In this document: one piece after another, positions 34,173-47,502 of the stretch
Numbering within the stretch: position 1 is the first letter of the stretch
How the letters are laid out: every line of letters begins with the position of its first letter
NCBI RefSeq assembly: GCF_900497805.2
Contig: NW_020954630.1
Coordinates: 10,920,449-10,984,448 of the forward strand
Source: Vombatus ursinus
Lineage: Eukaryota > Chordata > Mammalia > Diprotodontia > Vombatidae
DNA: 64,000 bases
Reading direction: 5' to 3'
The notes under the pieces: generated by a model
The model's database searches: none
The model's input: only the letters and a program-made list of their open reading frames with translations
What the model was told of the DNA's origin: nothing
Translations under genes and position numbers: made by a program

Positions 34173-34950
34173 TCCAACAGTTCAGCTACATGAGATCAGG
34201 ACAGCCATGTTGTCTTCTGGTCACCAGTATGAGATATTCCAAGGAAAGAGAGGTCCAAGTGGGGCACAATGGTTAGAAGCCCTTAAGAGCTGGGGGAAAT
34301 ATGAGGGCACTGGACTCCTAATAATAGGCCTGGTAAAAAGGGACATGGTTCAGCACATCAAAGGGAAATTCCATTGACTCACTTCACAGATGTTACCTGA
34401 GACCTCCTCTGCTCACAGTATGGAGCAAAGGGCCCCTAGCTTACTCCAAATGCAATTAAGAATAATGATGAAAAAAAAAAAACCAGTAGATGATGTAGAG
34501 ATCTGTGCTGCATTATATGCCTCCGGGAAGGAGAAATCTAACAGAGACCCAGAAACACTTACACACATACTCACAAATTGAGCTTAATTGAAGCTAATGA
34601 TTATCTCCTCCAGACTATATAAATACAAGTATTGAATAGGTGTGGGAATAAATTATTCTAACACTGGTAGAAACTAATGAGGCAGAATATGGAACACTCT
34701 GTGCCATCTTCTTCTGTCTAAAAGATGAGCACCCTGAAAATTACCTAGGGAGAAAAAGTCTGCTGTTTGTGGCTTCACAGTCCAAGGTTTCTAATACTCT
34801 GGACAACCCATGCGGCCAGAGTTCCTGGTTTTATACTGTACTAGCAATCTATGTTGCTCAACCAAGAGTTTGCCACAGGAACCTGAGACAACACCACGAT
34901 GGATTTAACCCTTTCACCTCAAGAGCTTCTACCCTGGGGTCTCAGCTGTA
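34172..34950. other. Nothing recognised
   Basis: No named repeat. Short frames at 34390-34581 and 34769-35008 show no domain features. Confidence 0.35.
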
Positions 34951-35119
34951 TGGCCTGGCCCTCTATATCAGACAAGCCCTAAAATTGTCTCTTTTCCCTC
35001 CCTACTAAAAGGCCATCTTCTTAACCAACCAAACATGCTTTTGCTATATGAGTACCCTCACTTCCTCACCACCACCCCTCCAATCCTCCATTTCTAGAAC
35101 CATGATCAAAGGAATTCAG

Positions 35120-35300
35120 CCAGCCCTCCTGGAAGAGTCCCCCACTCATCATCCTTTTGCTTTCTGAACCAAAGTGCCCCACTCCACCTACCATTCCCCT
35201 GCATTATTAGATAGTAAACTCCTTGAAGGTTATTTATTTTTCTACCTGTCTCTCAGATCTTGGCAAATGGCAAACACTTAGTAAATGCTTTTTTATTTAT
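35120..35300 (+). repeat. L2 LINE 3' end
   Basis: TTAGATAGTAAACTCCTTGA followed by AGATCTTGGCAAATGGCAAA and CACTTAGTAAATGCTTTTTT. Confidence 0.65.
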
Positions 35301-35444
35301 TCATTAACTCTTAGTAGTACCTTATGCTTTAATACCTTACTGAGGACTTTTCTTCAGCTACCTTGCATGCCTACTATGAATGATAAAAATAAATAAATAA
35401 CAATCATATAGCATTTTTTAGAATTTGTAGTGAAGAGGTCTAGA

Positions 35445-36095
35445 TGTTTTGGGGTGTTGGGAAACCCAAGATAATGGGCTGGACCCTGCCTGAAAGAAGT
35501 CAACTCAAATCTTCCAGCCAGAGAAAAAGTTTATTAGAGATAAAACATATAGGCCAGACTCTTAAGGAATATAAACATTAGTAATGCCCATAGGGAAAAG
35601 CGGGCATGAGAGTCTCAGCCTTTTGGGCATGAGAAAATCTCAGCATTTCAATGGGGGCTAGGGTGGATCTTATATACACTAAAGTAACTTTGGGTGGCCA
35701 GAGGAAGGGAGGTTGGTTGGGAAAAGGGTGTAGGTGAAAATTCCATTTGGAAGATTGAATAAACAATGGGAATAGACAATGAAGGGAACTGGAAGGTAGA
35801 AGTTTTTTAGGGCTTTCAAAGAGAGATAAGGGGAGTAGATAAGGAACCTAAAAGTTTTAAGGGTTTTCTGGGACCCGTAGACAAACAGAGCCAGATTCTT
35901 TTTAGGGCTAGGGGCAAAGGTGCATCTGAATAAGATCAAAAGGTAAGACTAAGGCTTTCAAAGGGAAATAAAGGGAGTCTATAAGGAATCTAAAAGTTTA
36001 AGGGTTTTCTAGGGTTTGTAAACAAATGGAACCAAATTCCTTTTGGTGAAAAGGGGCAAAGGTCTTGGCTTCTGAAAATGAATGATACCCCATCA
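35445..36095 (-). mobile_element. Solo LTR (fossil endogenous retrovirus), antisense, with internal tandem duplication
   Basis: 651 bp. On the minus strand it begins TGATGGGG and ends CCCCAAAACA. CTAGA lies outside both ends (35440-35444 and 36096-36100), a 5-bp duplication. On the minus strand a TATA box (TATATAAG, 35669-35676) precedes AATAAA (35530-35535), matching U3-R-U5 order. In the U3 half two adjacent copies of a roughly 140-bp block (about 35807-35950 and 35951-36075) share GGCTTTCAAAG, AAAAGTTT and AAGGGTTTTCT. U3 enhancer-type duplication is common in LTRs. No viral genes remain. Confidence 0.75.
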
Positions 36096-36122
36096 CTAGA
36101 ATGTCTTATACATTCATGAACC

Positions 36123-36298
36123 AGAGTGGTACAGGGGATATACTCTGTTGAAGGTGAAGGTCCTGGGTTCAAACGCTGCCTGTGATACTACTATTGAATA
36201 AATCATTTGAGCTCCCTGGGTCTCTTTTCTTCATCTGTAAATTCAGGGATTTGTTCTCTGAAGTGCCTGCTAGCACTAGATTTATGATCCTATGATAT
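36123..36298 (+). repeat. MIR CORE-SINE
   Basis: GAGTGGTACAGGGGATATAC, GGTCCTGGGTTCAAACGCTG and TCTTCATCTGTAAATTCAGG. Confidence 0.75.
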
Positions 36299-36365
36299 TT
36301 TACCCTCCAGAGAATATAGGAAACAGTAAATGACTTTCAGTAGCTCATTAAAAATGATACAATTG

Positions 36366-36514
36366 GAGCAGCTAGGTGGCGCTGTGGATAGAGCACCAGC
36401 CCTGAAGTCAGGAGGACCCGAGTTCAAATCTGGCCTCAGACCAAACACTTGACACTTACTAGCTGTGTGACCCTGGGCAAGTCACTTAACCCCAACTGCC
36501 TAAAAAAAAAAAGA
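36366..36514 (+). mobile_element. WSINE1-like CORE-SINE with target-site duplication
   Basis: GAGCAGCTAGGTGGCGCTGT, GAGTTCAAATCTGGCCTCAG, GACCCTGGGCAAGTCACTTA and an A tail. GATACAATT occurs just before (about 36355-36363) and just after the tail. The well-preserved consensus suggests a young copy. Confidence 0.95.
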
Positions 36515-36639
36515 TACAATTCTCTTCCCTCTGTGGTATGTCCCACTTCCTGTCTCCTTCTCTGGGATGCATATAGTCTCCCAGATATGGTTTTGACTTC
36601 CATCATAAGGGAAACAAAATCAAACAGCCTCATGGAATT

Positions 36640-36845
36640 CACCTCTGCCCCTTAGAATCCTTAACTTCCTTTAAGGCTTATCCTAAGTGTAGGAAAATTT
36701 TTCTTGATCCTCTTAGTTGCTAATGCTCTCTCCCTCCTCAAATTGATTGTATTTACTTATCTGTGGTAATGTTGTACCTCCCAAGTACCTGGCACAATAC
36801 CTTACACATAGTAGGTACCTAAGAAATGCTTAATGGATTGAATCA
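36640..36845 (+). repeat. L2 LINE 3' end
   Basis: TTTATTTTTGATCC-like coding remnant, then GTACCTGGCACAATACCTTA and AGTAGGTACCTAAGAAATGC. Confidence 0.65.
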
Positions 36846-37366
36846 ACCATTAAGACACCAGATGGGCCATTTTTAATTTGGTATTTTTCATCATTTAGAC
36901 ACAGCCTGTGTTTCTGTTTTAATGGTAGGCTTGGGTATCTATTAATCTAATTCTCCAGCATTGGGGTTAGAAAGCAAGCTGTCAAAACCCCACTGAAGGA
37001 AGCCTTCCTTTGTTTTCACCAGTCAGTCAGTCAGTCATTTGACTGACATTTATTAAGTATAACAATAGGTAAGAGCATGTGCCTATGAAGGTAAAGGCCA
37101 ATTAGTCTACACCTAGAAAAGGAAATAGGTCATTCTCTATGTAATTCTCCACTGTATTTCTCAGAGAATTCTCTATAATATCCCTTTACTATTGTATTGT
37201 TACCACTCTTTCCTTCTATTAAGAATGAACAAAAACCCTCTTATATCCTACTCTCCCCAGATTGACGTGTTTTTCAAGGACAGGGGAATAAGTTTAGTCA
37301 GATATGCAACTCTAGGTTGAATGTGGGGAAAAGTTCATCATTGCTCAGATTCTTCCAGTGATAAGG

Positions 37367-37660
37367 TAGAAAGTAAACTCCACGAGGGCAGGGATGATTC
37401 CAATCTTGTCTTTGTATTCCCAGCTCCTGGCCCAGTGCCTTGCTCTATCTGTGGCTTCTTGCTATTTCTTACACATGACACTCATCTCCTTTCTCAATGA
37501 CTTTACACCAGCCGTTCCCTATGACTGGAATGCATTCCCACCTCCCTCCATCTAGTAGAATTCCTTACTTGGCTCAAGATCTGACTGAAGTATCACTGTC
37601 TACTTCCTAATCCCAACTATTCATGCCATTCTTCCTAACTACCTTGTAGGCAGGAGAATG
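37367..37660 (+). repeat. Two L2 LINE 3' fragments in tandem
   Basis: First piece: GTAGAAAGTAAACTCCACGA, TTTGTATTCCCAGCTCCTGG. Second piece, an ORF2 tail: TATGACTGGAATGCATTCCC, TTACTTGGCTCAAGATCTGA. Confidence 0.65.
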
Positions 37661-37889
37661 CTCAAGCCAGCTTGTACCAGCTCCCAGACTGTTAAATTTT
37701 GAATGTGAGCAGTAACTCAGATATTGGCAATCACTAAAAATACCTTAGGTTCTGATCCAAGAATGATGGATCTAGGCCCTCCTTCATGACTTTGGAAGAG
37801 TAGAATTTCTGTGTGGGTAAAAGCTTGTCTCAATGTATCTCTCCGCAGAAGGAGGGATGTGGAAGCACATGATGAACTGGTCAATTTGC

Positions 37890-38125
37890 CTGAGTTTTAT
37901 AGATCTGGAGCTGGAAGGCCATCTGATCCAACTCACTAATTCCACAAATGAGGAAACTGAGGCCCAAGGAGTTGGTGACTTACCTAAGGTCACACAGGTG
38001 CTAGTCAGTCAGTCTGTCGGTTGGTCAGTCAACAAGCATTTATTTTCTACTAGATGCCAGGCACTGTGTCAAGCACTGGGAGTAGAAAGAAAGGCAAGAC
38101 AGTACCTGCTCTCAAACCCAAATCC
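37890..38125 (-). repeat. MIR-like fragment followed by L2 tail, both antisense
   Basis: GATCTGGAGCTGGAAGGCCA and GAAACTGAGGCCCAAGGAGT (MIR-like), then CAACAAGCATTTATTTTCTA and GATGCCAGGCACTGTGTCAA (reversed L2 end). Confidence 0.7.
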
Positions 38126-38244
38126 TTTCACTACAGAACCGGAACTCGACAGATTTAGACCTGAAAGGATCCTTCAAGATTTGACCTCCTACTCATCAAA
38201 TGGGCCAAGATGAGACAATTGTTGGAAGGGAGGTCAGGCACATT

Positions 38245-38490
38245 AATGCTCTGTTGGTGGACCTGGGTTCAGGAAGACTTAAGCTCAAATCTAGTCTAAG
38301 ACACTTACTAGCTGGGTGAATCTAGGCAAGTGACTTGGCTGCCTGCCTCCATTTCCTCATATATAAAATGGGGAAGATAATAGCACCTACTTCTCAAGGT
38401 TGTTGTAAGGATCAAAGGAGATAATTGTAAAGCCCCTACCACAGTATGTGGCACATAGTAAACACTATATAAATGTTAGCTATTATTATT
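38245..38490 (+). repeat. MIR CORE-SINE, nearly full length
   Basis: GGTGGACCTGGGTTCAGGAA, ACTTACTAGCTGGGTGAATC, ATTTCCTCATATATAAAATG and GTGGCACATAGTAAACACTA. Confidence 0.9.
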
Positions 38491-39960
38491 TGTTACAAAG
38501 GAAAATTTCTATTTTTGGAGAGGGGAGAGTCATGGAGGAGAGCAAAAATAATAAAAAAAATAAGATGATAGAGTATCAATGGAACATTAAAAAGAATGAA
38601 AAGAAGAGAGCAAAAGGATGTTTAAGAAATACAAGCAAAGCAGTGTTGATACTATTGTGCTAAATTTAATACAAGCTTTTTAAAAAAAAAGTTGTACATA
38701 AGAAAGTCATGGTATTATAGACAGTCTTTTTTCATTTCTTTATATATTGAAATACTCATGTTTGTTTGTCAAGTTCACAATAAAAACAAAGAAAAAAGAA
38801 ATTATCACCTGTAATAAAGAAAAATATAAAGAAACTGAGGCCCAGAAAAGATATGGGGTTTGACCAAAGAGCTAAGATTTAAATCCAGTTTCTCTGATTC
38901 CAAAGCCAGCTCTCTTAACACCATATCCTGCTGGTTGGCAAACGCTACTGAGACCTGATCTCAGCTTACCCTGTAGACTCATATCTGATCATTTTCTGTG
39001 GGCTCCTATACCTAACAACAGAGGAACTAATAGGGGAAGCTACAGTTCCTTAACCCTAACAGGGAATTGGATTTTATGATACTAAGGTCCTTTTCAGCTC
39101 AAACATTCCATAATTCAATGAGAAAGCTCTAGATATCAATACGTCTAAAATTCTGCTCCAAATTCATCTTCAATTTGTAATGGCAATGGAAAGAGTAGAG
39201 GGATTGATAAGCATGGCCCAAATTCTTGGGCAAAGTATTGGAAGAGGTTGAAGAGCCTTCTTAAAAGACATAATGACTTGTAATTGAAGGAGAATGCAAG
39301 AATGTTCTAGTCTGCTAACTAGGTAGTGAGGAAATGGACCATTAGTTGGCTGTGGAGTTGGAACTTGGGTGCATTTAAGGAGTACTAATCAGCTAGAGAG
39401 AATCTCTTATTTTCACTCTTTTCCTTCCTTTGAGGAAAGAGAAGTTGCTATATAATCTCTGATGGGGAAAGGTCTCAGCCCTCACTCACCATTTGAAATC
39501 AGCATATGTGGTGAATGAACATGGGATTCTGTTCTTTGACTCTTTGCATTGTTTTTTCTTATTTTTCAAAAGAAGAAATATTAGAGATAGCTATGATTTT
39601 GTGAAGTTCAAAAGATCAAAATGGTTAGCTATTAGAGGTCAGAGAGCTAGAATCAGTGCCAGGATTTGAAGCACCAAAGCTTGAGCCCATGCCAGATTTT
39701 GTGGCCAGGCCAAATGTTGAGAATCAAAGTTGAGAGTGACCCGTTTGACCCAGCAAAGACAGAAGGCAGGCAAGAGAGAGTACTTCATCTTTGGATGTGA
39801 ACTGGGTGGGGCAAACACTATGCATAAATTGCTTTAATTTTGAGCCCACTCTCCCCAGGGACCAAGCTGGTATAGAGTGTGCCCCAGGGTTTTGGAGAGA
39901 AGAAGTGCTTGTATTTGGGTTTGCTGGGTTTGCTAAATATCCCTCTGGAAAAAAAAAAAA
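38490..39960. other. Unassigned DNA with a small MIR-like scrap
   Basis: An antisense MIR-like fragment lies at 38835-38930 (AAACTGAGGCCCAGAAAAGA). The rest shows no recognised repeat or exon. Confidence 0.4.
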
Positions 39961-39965
39961 AAAGT

Positions 39966-40212
39966 CACCTAGATGACAAAGTGGACAGAGTACTGGGCCC
40001 GAAGACAGGAAGACTCATATTCCTGAGTTCAAATTTGGCCTCAGATACTTACTACCTGTGTGACCCTGGGCAAGTTACTTAAGCTGGTTTTCCTCAGTTT
40101 CCTCATCTGTAAAATGAGCTGGAAAAGGAAATGGCAAACCGCTCTAGTATCTCTGCTAAGAAAACCCCAAATGGGGTCACAAAGTCAGACATGATTGAAC
40201 AACAACAAAATC
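39966..40212 (+). mobile_element. MAR1-like CORE-SINE
   Basis: TAGATGACAAAGTGGACAGA, GAGTTCAAATTTGGCCTCAG, AATGAGCTGGAAAAGGAAAT and ATGATTGAACAACAACAAAA. An A run precedes it. Confidence 0.92.
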
Positions 40213-40454
40213 CCTTTGTAAAAGCTAATTGATGTTAATTTGTTAAATGGAACAAGAGTGCTAATTGCTGGAGATTAACAGTGGGAAGAAACACAATGGA
40301 ATAGAGGATCAATTAGAAAAAGACACCTACAACCCTAGAACCCTGAGGGGGAGAAAGTGAGCATAGAGTCTCACAACAAGCCTAATAAATGGCACCATAG
40401 CTAAAGGGTAACTGCACTGGAAGCAGGCAGGAACGGGTTATACTTCATTGCATT

Positions 40455-40655
40455 AATACTAAATTGCACTTATAGAGTGCTTTAAGGTTTATAGGGATTT
40501 AGCTCATTATTGTATTTGATCCTCACACCAATGCTTCAAGGGAAGTAGTACAGGTATTATTTCCCCCATTTTACAAATGAAGAAATTGAGGGTCAGAGAT
40601 CCCCAATGAATAAGACTCAAACCTATATCTAAGGATTCCAAATCTGAAATCTAAT
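40455..40655 (-). repeat. MIR CORE-SINE
   Basis: GCACTTATAGAGTGCTTTAA, GTATTTGATCCTCACACCAA and CCCCATTTTACAAATGAAGA. Confidence 0.75.
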
Positions 40656-40939
40656 CCTTAGCAACTTTCACACATTTCTCTTAGTTCTTCCTTCTAGGGT
40701 CAAGAAAAACATATTTCAACATTCTTACCCCTAATTGCTCTGCAAATACTCGAATTTGCTATCATCCTCCCTCCCCTCTAAGTTTTCTGCTCCAGCCTTG
40801 GCATCCTGCTTCTTCAACCAATCATGGTGTAGCCTATATAACTTGTGAGGAAGCATAGTTTAATTCCCACTCCCAGAGCAAGGCTACATCTCCCCCACAG
40901 GGCTCTAGGGGTACCCCCAAGGAGTAAGGGTGATTTTCT

Positions 40940-41088
40940 TGTTTTTGTTTGTCTTTACTTAAGGCAATTGGGGTTAAGTGACTTGCCCAGAGTCACACAG
41001 CTAGTGACTGTTACGTGTCTGAGGCCGGATTTGAACACTCCTGACTCCAAGACGGTCCTCTACCACTGCACCACCTAGCTGCCCGGCA
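40940..41088 (-). mobile_element. WSINE1-like CORE-SINE with target-site duplication
   Basis: Antisense: GGGGTTAAGTGACTTGCCCA, TCTGAGGCCGGATTTGAACA, CACCACCTAGCTGCCC. AAGGGTGATTTTCT upstream and AAAGGTGATTTTCT downstream mark the insertion. Confidence 0.93.
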
Positions 41089-41430
41089 AAGGTGATTTTC
41101 TAATGCCATCAATCCTAGATCCCACCCGAGTGCTTCCCACTATCCCCTAAGATTATCAGTTGAGAATCATTGTAGTAAGCCAGCCTTAATTAGCTTTTAA
41201 AAAGGCAGCACAGGATAAACAGTAGGTATAAAACATCCTTCCAAAAGTTGGTGACAAATTCTCTTACTAGTACGTAGAGGGTCCAGGGGAAAGTGGACTC
41301 AAATCTAGAGAGTACATGTAGTAAGGAGGTGACTCACAGCTGGAAGTCCTTTCCTCTCTTTCACAGCAGGCACAAGAAGCTCCTCTTAGGTACACTAGGA
41401 TACATTTTCTCTTTTTTTTTTCAATTCAGT

Positions 41431-41530
41431 GCGCATTTATAAAGCCCCAGCTATGTCCTAGGTACTGGGAGATACCGAGAACAAAATCGAATAATCCCCT
41501 CTATAATATAACTTACATTCTACTGGGATC
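41431..41530 (-). repeat. L2 LINE 3' end, antisense
   Basis: CAGTGCGCATTTATAAAGCC, GCTATGTCCTAGGTACTGGG and ATAACTTACATTCTACTGGG. Confidence 0.65.
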
Positions 41531-41666
41531 AAGGAAAAATATATACAAAGCTGAAATAGGAAAAGCTATTATCTTTATAGCAGGGCAAGTTGGTACAATT
41601 ATTTTCATATAACAGAATGCATACATCCATTTGTCCAGCAAGTATGCATTCCTTATTCTCTCTCAA

Positions 41667-43051
<1,385 letters not shown>

Positions 43052-43059
43052 GTTTCTTC

Positions 43060-43425
43060 CGAGCCAGTTTCAGCCTCAGAGCTCTGCTTTTCTCTCTGCT
43101 TACAACAAACAGAGGGAATCTCTGAATCTGCCTTATTCCAGTCCTTTTATATATCCCTCATACTCCGAAGCCCCTTCTTCCTACAAGTTGTGAATTCTTG
43201 GTCTTGAACCTGAGGCTTATTTACACCTTAGTAAGTGCTTCTAGATAGAAGTGAGAATAAAGGCATTCATAGACCATGGACCTGGGAGGAAGAGTTCATA
43301 CTGGTAACTAGTCCTTTCACCTGCCTTGTCCTCAAAAAAGTTTAATATCATGTTTTCATTTCCTCTTTAAAAAGTTTCTTATCAGGAAAACTGATGCTCC
43401 ACAAGCAGAATTGATGACGGGATGG
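43060..43425. other. 5' flank of the TRIM copy
   Basis: No recognised repeat. Reading on the minus strand toward the ATG, there is no clear TATA box. TTTTATATATCC on the plus strand near 43146-43157 is a weak candidate. Confidence 0.3.
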
Positions 43426-43557
43426 GAAGAGAGGGGAGGGGAGGAGAGAAGAGGAATGTAGAGGAAAGGGGAGGGGAGGGGAAGTGAAAGGGAGAAGAGG
43501 AAAGGGCAGAGGGGAGAGTGAAGAGAGAAGGAGGGAGGGAGAGGGAGAGGAGAGAAG
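43426..43557. repeat. Polypurine GGGGA/GAGA tract
   Basis: About 130 bases with almost only purines on the plus strand, including repeated GGGGAGGGGA and GGAGGGAGGGAGAGGG. It has G-runs that could form quadruplexes or triplex DNA. Confidence 0.9.
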
Positions 43558-44760
43558 TTGCCCAACTATAGGATGCATTTTCTTTGCTGGGATCCTTGTG
43601 GAGCTATGAATCGATAGCCAGTAGACACTTGTGGCTGATCTGGGGAGGCCACTAGGACCCCAACAAAAAGTCTAATATCTTTTGGACTCAGAAGCTTGTA
43701 TGGTCCTTTTTTGATCAAAGAATGGAGGTGCAAAGAGATCTGGGCCAAAGCTAAAGCTGAGGTTGAGGTGTGGGCTTCTCCTCCCTTCCCCCAAGCAGTT
43801 ACTCTTCAGAAATTTTACTGCAACTTGTTCCAGCATCTCTAAGAATCCAACTATCTCTAAGAATCTCTAAGAACTCTGGTTCTAGATTACCTTGATAATT
43901 TATATGTGATCCATATGATATGACCAAGTTTCCTAAGACTTTCCAAACAGGATTCCTTTTCCAAGGACTTTGCTCAAGCTTATTCTTAAGCCCTATGATT
44001 GATTTAAACTAAACCCTCTGACTGAGATTGATTGATGATTGTTTCTACCTAATCAAGGTTCTAAGTAATCTTATCATTTACTATAAGTAGGGGTGGGGTG
44101 ACTCGACTAGTAACTCAACCAACCATACCCTTACACTAATAGGGTGTTCTTTCTCTGGGGAAACAAAAAAATTCCTTTAGATCCAATTGCATCAGTAAAG
44201 TAGGTTTTGCCTTGAGGTTTATAACAAATCTAACACTTGGATGCAGTTTGTAGTCAACCATCTGCAGTCTGAATGTGTCCAAAATATTCAGCTCAAGCCT
44301 CCCTGGACTACTTCAACTTAGATTAACTATCTGTGTAGCCACGTGAATTTCACAATCAAAAGTCTCACATTAGGGAGATTTGTTGTGTTTCTTTGGTAGT
44401 AAATCAACTACCATTGTGTCTTTCAATTTGAGAATCACAAAGCACCTAACAAACCTTAATTAATTATGCTCATAACCCCTAAGGTATGCCTGATCTATCC
44501 TTGACTAAATGAAATAGAAGAGACCAATGCAATGACCAAGTAAAAGCCAAAGATGAAGTTCTAATGTCCATCACTGACAGAGCTAAGAGTCCCAAATGTA
44601 ACTTTAGATCTGAATCTGATTGTAATCCAGGATATGTAACATCAGGGAATTGACTTTTTGGGGGCATGGAAATAGGACAAAAACTTCTAGTTAAATTCGA
44701 TGTCGTCCCCTCTACTTGAAAACTATTTTTCCCTTCTTTATTATTGTCTGATTACACCTT
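43558..44760. other. Nothing recognised
   Basis: About 1.2 kb of mixed AT-rich DNA. It holds TCTCTAAGAA repeats near 43836-43875. No exon or named repeat. Confidence 0.4.
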
Positions 44761-44764
44761 GTCA

Positions 44765-45420
44765 GTGATTAATTAGTAAGCAGAGATTTATTGGGTACCA
44801 TCAACAAGTTCACTGCTGTCCTAAACTCTATATGCAAAAATATAAAATACATTCTCCTCTCTCCAGGACTTTCAAGTCCAGCTAGAGAGGCAGGAAAAAC
44901 ACAGAAAGCAACAACAAACATCAAATTGGATAAACAGAATAGGCCTGAAATGACTGGTAGTTTAGAATAGATTAGGTAGAAAACAGGGATTAACATGAAG
45001 GATTTTGAGTAGAAGAGGAAAACAATAAAAATGGTATTAAGGAATATCAGGCTAGCAGTAGTATGCAGAAAGAAATGAATAGGAAGAAAATTGGTGTCCA
45101 GGAGCCCAGGTATGAAATTGTTGAAGTAATCAAGGTGATAAGAGTCTAGGTTAGGCTAGTAGTAATGAAAAGAAGAGTTACAGATAAAAGATATCTAGAA
45201 AGAAACATTGGTAGGATTTAGTGATCAATGAAAATTGGGATCGATGAAAAGATTAAGTAAAATATGGCTTCAAGTTTTCCAAGTTGTATGAGCCAAAGTA
45301 GATACATTTTTATATCAATTCCCAGCAAAATTTTAGATTGCTAAATTGATGGTTTGTGAACTTTTAGAAAAGAAAGCAACAATCAGGAGCCAGCATGAGA
45401 TTACTAAGAATGAATTTTAA
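44765..45420 (-). repeat. L2 LINE 3' end and coding tail, antisense, decayed
   Basis: CAGAGATTTATTGGGTACCA, TCTCCAGGACTTTCAAGTCC, then TGTTGAAGTAATCAAGGTGA and GGATTTAGTGATCAATGAAA. Confidence 0.6.
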
Positions 45421-45669
45421 GTCTGAGAGAGCCTAGCACCCAAAGAAATACAGAGAAGGAGATCACTAGCAAGATGAAACACGTTTATATGTACCTTTTA
45501 TGCTTGTGTTGCAAAGCTTAAATCTCACAAAGAGTCACTTTCCCACAGTTGGTTGCAACAAAGGTTAGCCAAAAGAGCTACTAAAGAGAAGACAAAGGGC
45601 TCTGCAAGAGCTTGCAGGTGGCAAATATAGGAAGTGAGAAGAATTTGGTTGTGAGCTGAAGAGAGTGTT

Positions 45670-46570
45670 CTATCTTTGTTTTTCTGCCAGTACCACATAA
45701 TGAAAATTGCTCTGTTTTTTAGAGAAGAGATTGAAAGGCCTGGAGGAACTTTTCTATTCCCTTCACTATCAAGGACAGGTGCTCCTTGAAAGAATAGCAG
45801 TGATTCAAAAGAAAACAAGGAAGAAAAGACATGTGAAGAGGAAAGGGGAATTCCTACCTATAGTAGGAGATTAAGAGTAGAAGAATGGATAAGAAGAGGG
45901 GAGGGAAGAAAGACCATTGGAGATTTGGAGCTGTATTATATTTGGAATGATTTTGAATGATTTTTTTTCTTATAAAAGAAGAGATAGATCATGTTTGGGA
46001 AAAGCAATTTCCTATGCTCCTAGGAATTATGATGCAGCTACACAGGAAACATAAGATAAGTAAAGATAGCTTTCAAAAATAGTAAAAGGATGAAGAGAAG
46101 AATACTGATGGCTGTTGTAGAGGGGTACTGAAGCAGGTTTTTTCGGTTTTTGTTTGGTGGTGATTGTTTTGGTTTGGTTTTGTTTTTTTACCCTAACATA
46201 AACAATAAAGAAGTTTGCTATATGCCCGGAGCATGTATTCAGAATATGATTGAGACCCTCCTGAGATTTACCAAACCCACTTTTGATGATTCATGGGATC
46301 ATATGATAACACCAAAGGGAACCTAGAAAGCCTTGCTAAAGATGTTAAAGTCCTGGGCAAAATACTTAAGACTGTGGGAAGGCAATAAGTATGTTCATTA
46401 CTACTGCTGATTGAAGATAAGAAATTCAATAGAGAAAAGCAGATTTGGGAAGTGAAAAATGGTGACCAAAAATAAGACTTAGATTTCTGGATACTGGCTT
46501 AAAAAATAAATAAGGATGAGCTTAGAGCAAATGATGGAAAGCACCTAAATATATTTCCATAAAGGGAAGG
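45670..46570 (+). mobile_element. CR1/L3-like LINE remnant, second copy
   Basis: Parallels 14290-15100 in order: TGCCAGTACCACATAATGAA versus TACCAGTACCACGTAGCAGC; GAAAGACCATTGGAGATTTG; GGGAACCTAGAAAGCCTTGC versus AGGAACCTAGAAAGCATTGC; then TACTGCTGATTGAAGATAAG. The IHVGTN-type site is mutated here. Family assigned through the first copy. Confidence 0.55.
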
Positions 46571-46624
46571 GGAAGGAGAGAACTAACCACATATATTTAA
46601 TAAGTCTAGTACCATAGAGAATCA

Positions 46625-46700
46625 AATCTATCTATTTTATAGTTGAGGAAACTGAAACCCATGCAGATTAAGTGATTTGCCCAAGATCACATAGGTAGTG
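46625..46700 (-). repeat. MIR-like fragment
   Basis: TTTATAGTTGAGGAAACTGA, AACCC and TTTGCCCAAGATCACATAGG. Confidence 0.6.
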
Positions 46701-47502
46701 AGTGTCAGGGAACTTCCAGTTAAGATACTGGTGTGAAAAGTTGTACAGGTCCAGCTCTCCCAAATAAGTATACACCAGCATACTCACAAAAAATTAAAGG
46801 GCTAGACTAATAATCAAGAAACTCAAAGAGAAACAAGAGTAATCTCCCTCTTCCAGGACTGATTGGGACTCTTTTGCCAGAGAAACCATTGCAAGCTCAG
46901 GAAAAAAAAAGTGCCCTTAAAGGAAACATTCCAATACCTGAAACCTGCAGTGTCCAACAGGCAAGAAGCTTGGAATGCAAAGAAAGGGAAGCTCTAGGGT
47001 ATTCTGAAACCTGCAGCACTCTGACCGTGAGAGGGGACGAGGAACCAGCAGTTCTCTGAACAGGATGCTCCAGAACGACTGGTAGTCCATAGCACTTTGA
47101 CCTCAGTCACTCCAGAGGACACTTAAAACTACAGAGGTCTGTTGAGGAGAGATGGGAGAGAGGGGAGCTCAGAGCGCTATGACAAGGAAACTCCAGGAAG
47201 TTTGGATACCAATTGCCTTCTGACCACAGACTAGGGAGCAAAGACTTACTGGGACAAGAGGAAAATTTGAAGTCTATAGCAGGGGGCCCTGAAGAATTAA
47301 GCCCTCTGATTCTGTATAAATAAAAGAAAACCTTACTTAAATAACAGACTCCCTGAAAATTTGAAACAAGTGAAACTGTACTCCATGAAACAAAAATACT
47401 AGAACAAATCAAAGGTTTGAAAAAAAAAAAACAGGAGAAAATATGAGGTATTCACTGCAAAAAACCACTGACATAGAATAGGTCAGAAAGGGATACTTTA
47501 AG

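Noticed and set aside
43348-43578. Serine/proline/leucine-rich minus-strand frames
   Set aside because: Translation of the polypurine/polypyrimidine tract.
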